Part shown: in pieces, positions 5,798 through 6,885 of the stretch
How the letters are laid out: every line of letters starts with the position of its first letter
Numbering within the stretch: position 1 is the first letter of the stretch
From: Sneathiella sp.
GTDB lineage: Bacteria; Pseudomonadota; Alphaproteobacteria; Sneathiellales; Sneathiellaceae
Direction: 5' to 3'
Length of the DNA: 6,885 nucleotides
Assembly (NCBI GenBank): GCA_016765515.1
Contig: JAESPT010000208.1
Span: 1-6,885 of the forward strand
The notes under the pieces: model-generated
The model's database searches: none
Seen by the model: only the letters and a program-made list of their open reading frames with translations
What the model was told of the DNA's origin: nothing
Program-made: the position numbers and the translations under genes

Positions 5798-6885
5798 CTA
5801 GATCAGAAAGCTGGTTTCACTTAAATCTGCAAGGGAAACACCGATTAACTCGATTTCAACATCCGCGTGCTGATCACCACCAAAATCTACCGACAGCATT
5901 CCTGTGTTCTCATCGAACCTAACTTGCGTATCTCCTGTAGATAAATCCATGGCGTAAAAATCATCATAAAAATCAAGGCTAGCGGTCCTTTCAAAAGTCA
6001 TTTCACTGCTGTCAATATCAACGACACTGTCAACAATCGTAACGTCTGCAATTCGACCATTTAGGCTGTTACCCCAACCTTGCCCGCCAGCATAAACGTC
6101 CCAACTTGATGCCCCAGTAATATCATACCCCGCAGAAGATCCAGAATATTTCAAATCACCATCTAACCAAATTTCTAACGTTTCGGTAACACTATCAATA
6201 GTGACTTGCGTGTCATGCCACCCAGCTTCACCAAAGGCATCATTGATTGTTATGTAATCCAGGTTGCCATCCAGTCCACGCATGGCAACTTGCATATTGT
6301 TATCTATTACCAAGATGCCATATTGCATATGATTCCAAAGAACACCTTGCACTCCGCTACTCAAATCATTTAATTCGAACGTCACACTCAAAGTCATGTC
6401 GTCCAAATCAAAGAATTCGGCCCCTCGGCCTAAACTAACAAGACCATCTCCAAATTCTGCTGCTGCTTTTTCCAGAGCAGGAATTTCATCAGCAGCCGTG
6501 TGTTCATTTCCATAAAATTCTGAGGATCCAATAAAACTAAAATTTCCTTCCGTTAATCCCTCAAAAGAGATTTTGTCCTCAGAACTGAAATCAGTAATAA
6601 CGTCGTGCTGACCTGTTTCTGCGGGACTATCGATTTGCTGGTAATACTTAAAGACGTCGGCTCCGTCTCCGCCAGTAAGCTCATCTTTCCCCCAGCCACC
6701 CCAAAGTGTGTCCTCGCCAGCACCGCCTGATAAAGTATCGTCTCCACTAAATCCATAAAGTGCGTTATTTGTCACATCTCCTGTTATCACATTATCCTGG
6801 CTATCTCCTGCGTATTCATCGCCACGAAGGATGAAAGACAGTAAATTTGCGCCAGCATCCACCCCTTGCGCAACTATAAAATCTG
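5798..6885 (-). CDS. RTX calcium-binding protein with nested LamG-like domain, C-terminal part (5' end beyond right edge)
   Basis: The frame is open to the window end; 361 C-terminal residues are visible, numbered here from 6883. A GTG at 6862 is internal, since codons before it continue the same RTX-like sequence. Residues 26-79 are six nonapeptide units of the RTX type (best: GGAGEDTLW, GGWGKDELT), which fold as a calcium-bound beta-roll outside the cell. DVITDFSSEDKISF (94-107) opens the serralysin-type (Peptidase_M10_C) module, and its closing part, LSVDFGGDQHADVEIELIG then ADLSETSFLI, lies at 330-361 and forms the likely uncleaved type I secretion signal. Between them, about 133-290, is a concanavalin A-like/LamG domain (TLSVTFELN, VLWNHMQYGILV, WHDTQVTID, LEIWLDGDL, SSWDVYAGGQGWG, GRIADVTI), probably carbohydrate binding. 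It is the likely cargo of the exporter at 447-3885. Catalytic domains, if any, lie upstream and cannot be seen. Confidence 0.9.
   Translation of the reverse strand, partial: DFIVAQGVDAGANLLSFILRGDEYAGDSQDNVITGDVTNNALYGFSGDDTLSGGAGEDTLWGGWGKDELTGGDGADVFKYYQQIDSPAETGQHDVITDFSSEDKISFEGLTEGNFSFIGSSEFYGNEHTAADEIPALEKAAAEFGDGLVSLGRGAEFFDLDDMTLSVTFELNDLSSGVQGVLWNHMQYGILVIDNNMQVAMRGLDGNLDYITINDAFGEAGWHDTQVTIDSVTETLEIWLDGDLKYSGSSAGYDITGASSWDVYAGGQGWGNSLNGRIADVTIVDSVVDIDSSEMTFERTASLDFYDDFYAMDLSTGDTQVRFDENTGMLSVDFGGDQHADVEIELIGVSLADLSETSFLI
6647..6808 (-). repeat. Six RTX nonapeptide units within the secreted protein
   Basis: The 162 bases are exactly six 27-base units encoding GDSQDNVIT, GDVTNNALY, GFSGDDTLS, GGAGEDTLW, GGWGKDELT and GGDGADVFK. 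The last four keep the GGxGxDxLx pattern with Asp at position six; the first two are degenerate. The DNA copies have diverged, so this is a protein repeat and not a recent tandem duplication. Confidence 0.85.

Noticed and set aside
5798..6862. RTX gene as a complete small protein starting at GTG 6862
   Set aside because: The frame stays open past this codon to the window edge with sequence of the same character, no Shine-Dalgarno is seen before it, and RTX proteins normally have long N-terminal regions. It is treated as 5'-truncated.

Overview
The window reads as an accessory exopolysaccharide/surface region of a Gram-negative bacterium. An alphaproteobacterium of moderate to low GC, perhaps marine, is most likely: the type I secretion pair is of the PrtD/PrtE (PrsD/PrsE) kind common in that class, and the RTX protein has the serralysin-like C-terminal module typical of its cargo. 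Genus cannot be told from this sequence.

Layout from left to right. Positions 1-174 (minus) hold the first 58 codons of a Wza-type polysaccharide export lipoprotein that runs off the left edge; it has a GTG start. Positions 175-446 are a divergent promoter region with two families of short repeated motifs and, just inside the lipoprotein gene, a perfect 12-bp-arm palindrome. Positions 447-2528 and 2566-3885 (plus) are a two-gene operon: a type I secretion ABC permease/ATPase with an unusually long C-terminal tail, then its HlyD-like periplasmic adaptor. No TolC-type outer membrane channel gene is present, so that part must be encoded elsewhere. Positions 3923-5584 (minus, convergent) encode an exported protein with an Ig-like N-terminal domain and a right-handed parallel beta-helix, plausibly a polysaccharide lyase or polysaccharide-binding protein. 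Positions 5798-6885 (minus) are the C-terminal part of an RTX protein that enters from the right edge, with an intrinsic terminator just after its stop codon.

The genes suggest a working unit. The lipoprotein would belong to the export machine for an exopolysaccharide. The ABC/HlyD pair would secrete RTX cargo, of which the 5798-6885 protein is the obvious local candidate. The beta-helix protein has a Sec signal peptide and no RTX tail, so it should reach the periplasm or beyond by a different route and may act on the polymer. The arrangement recalls rhizobial prsDE with its Ply/Exo glycanases inside polysaccharide clusters, and the atrB/atrD genes of sphingan clusters. No mobile element, CRISPR array, tRNA or rRNA was seen.
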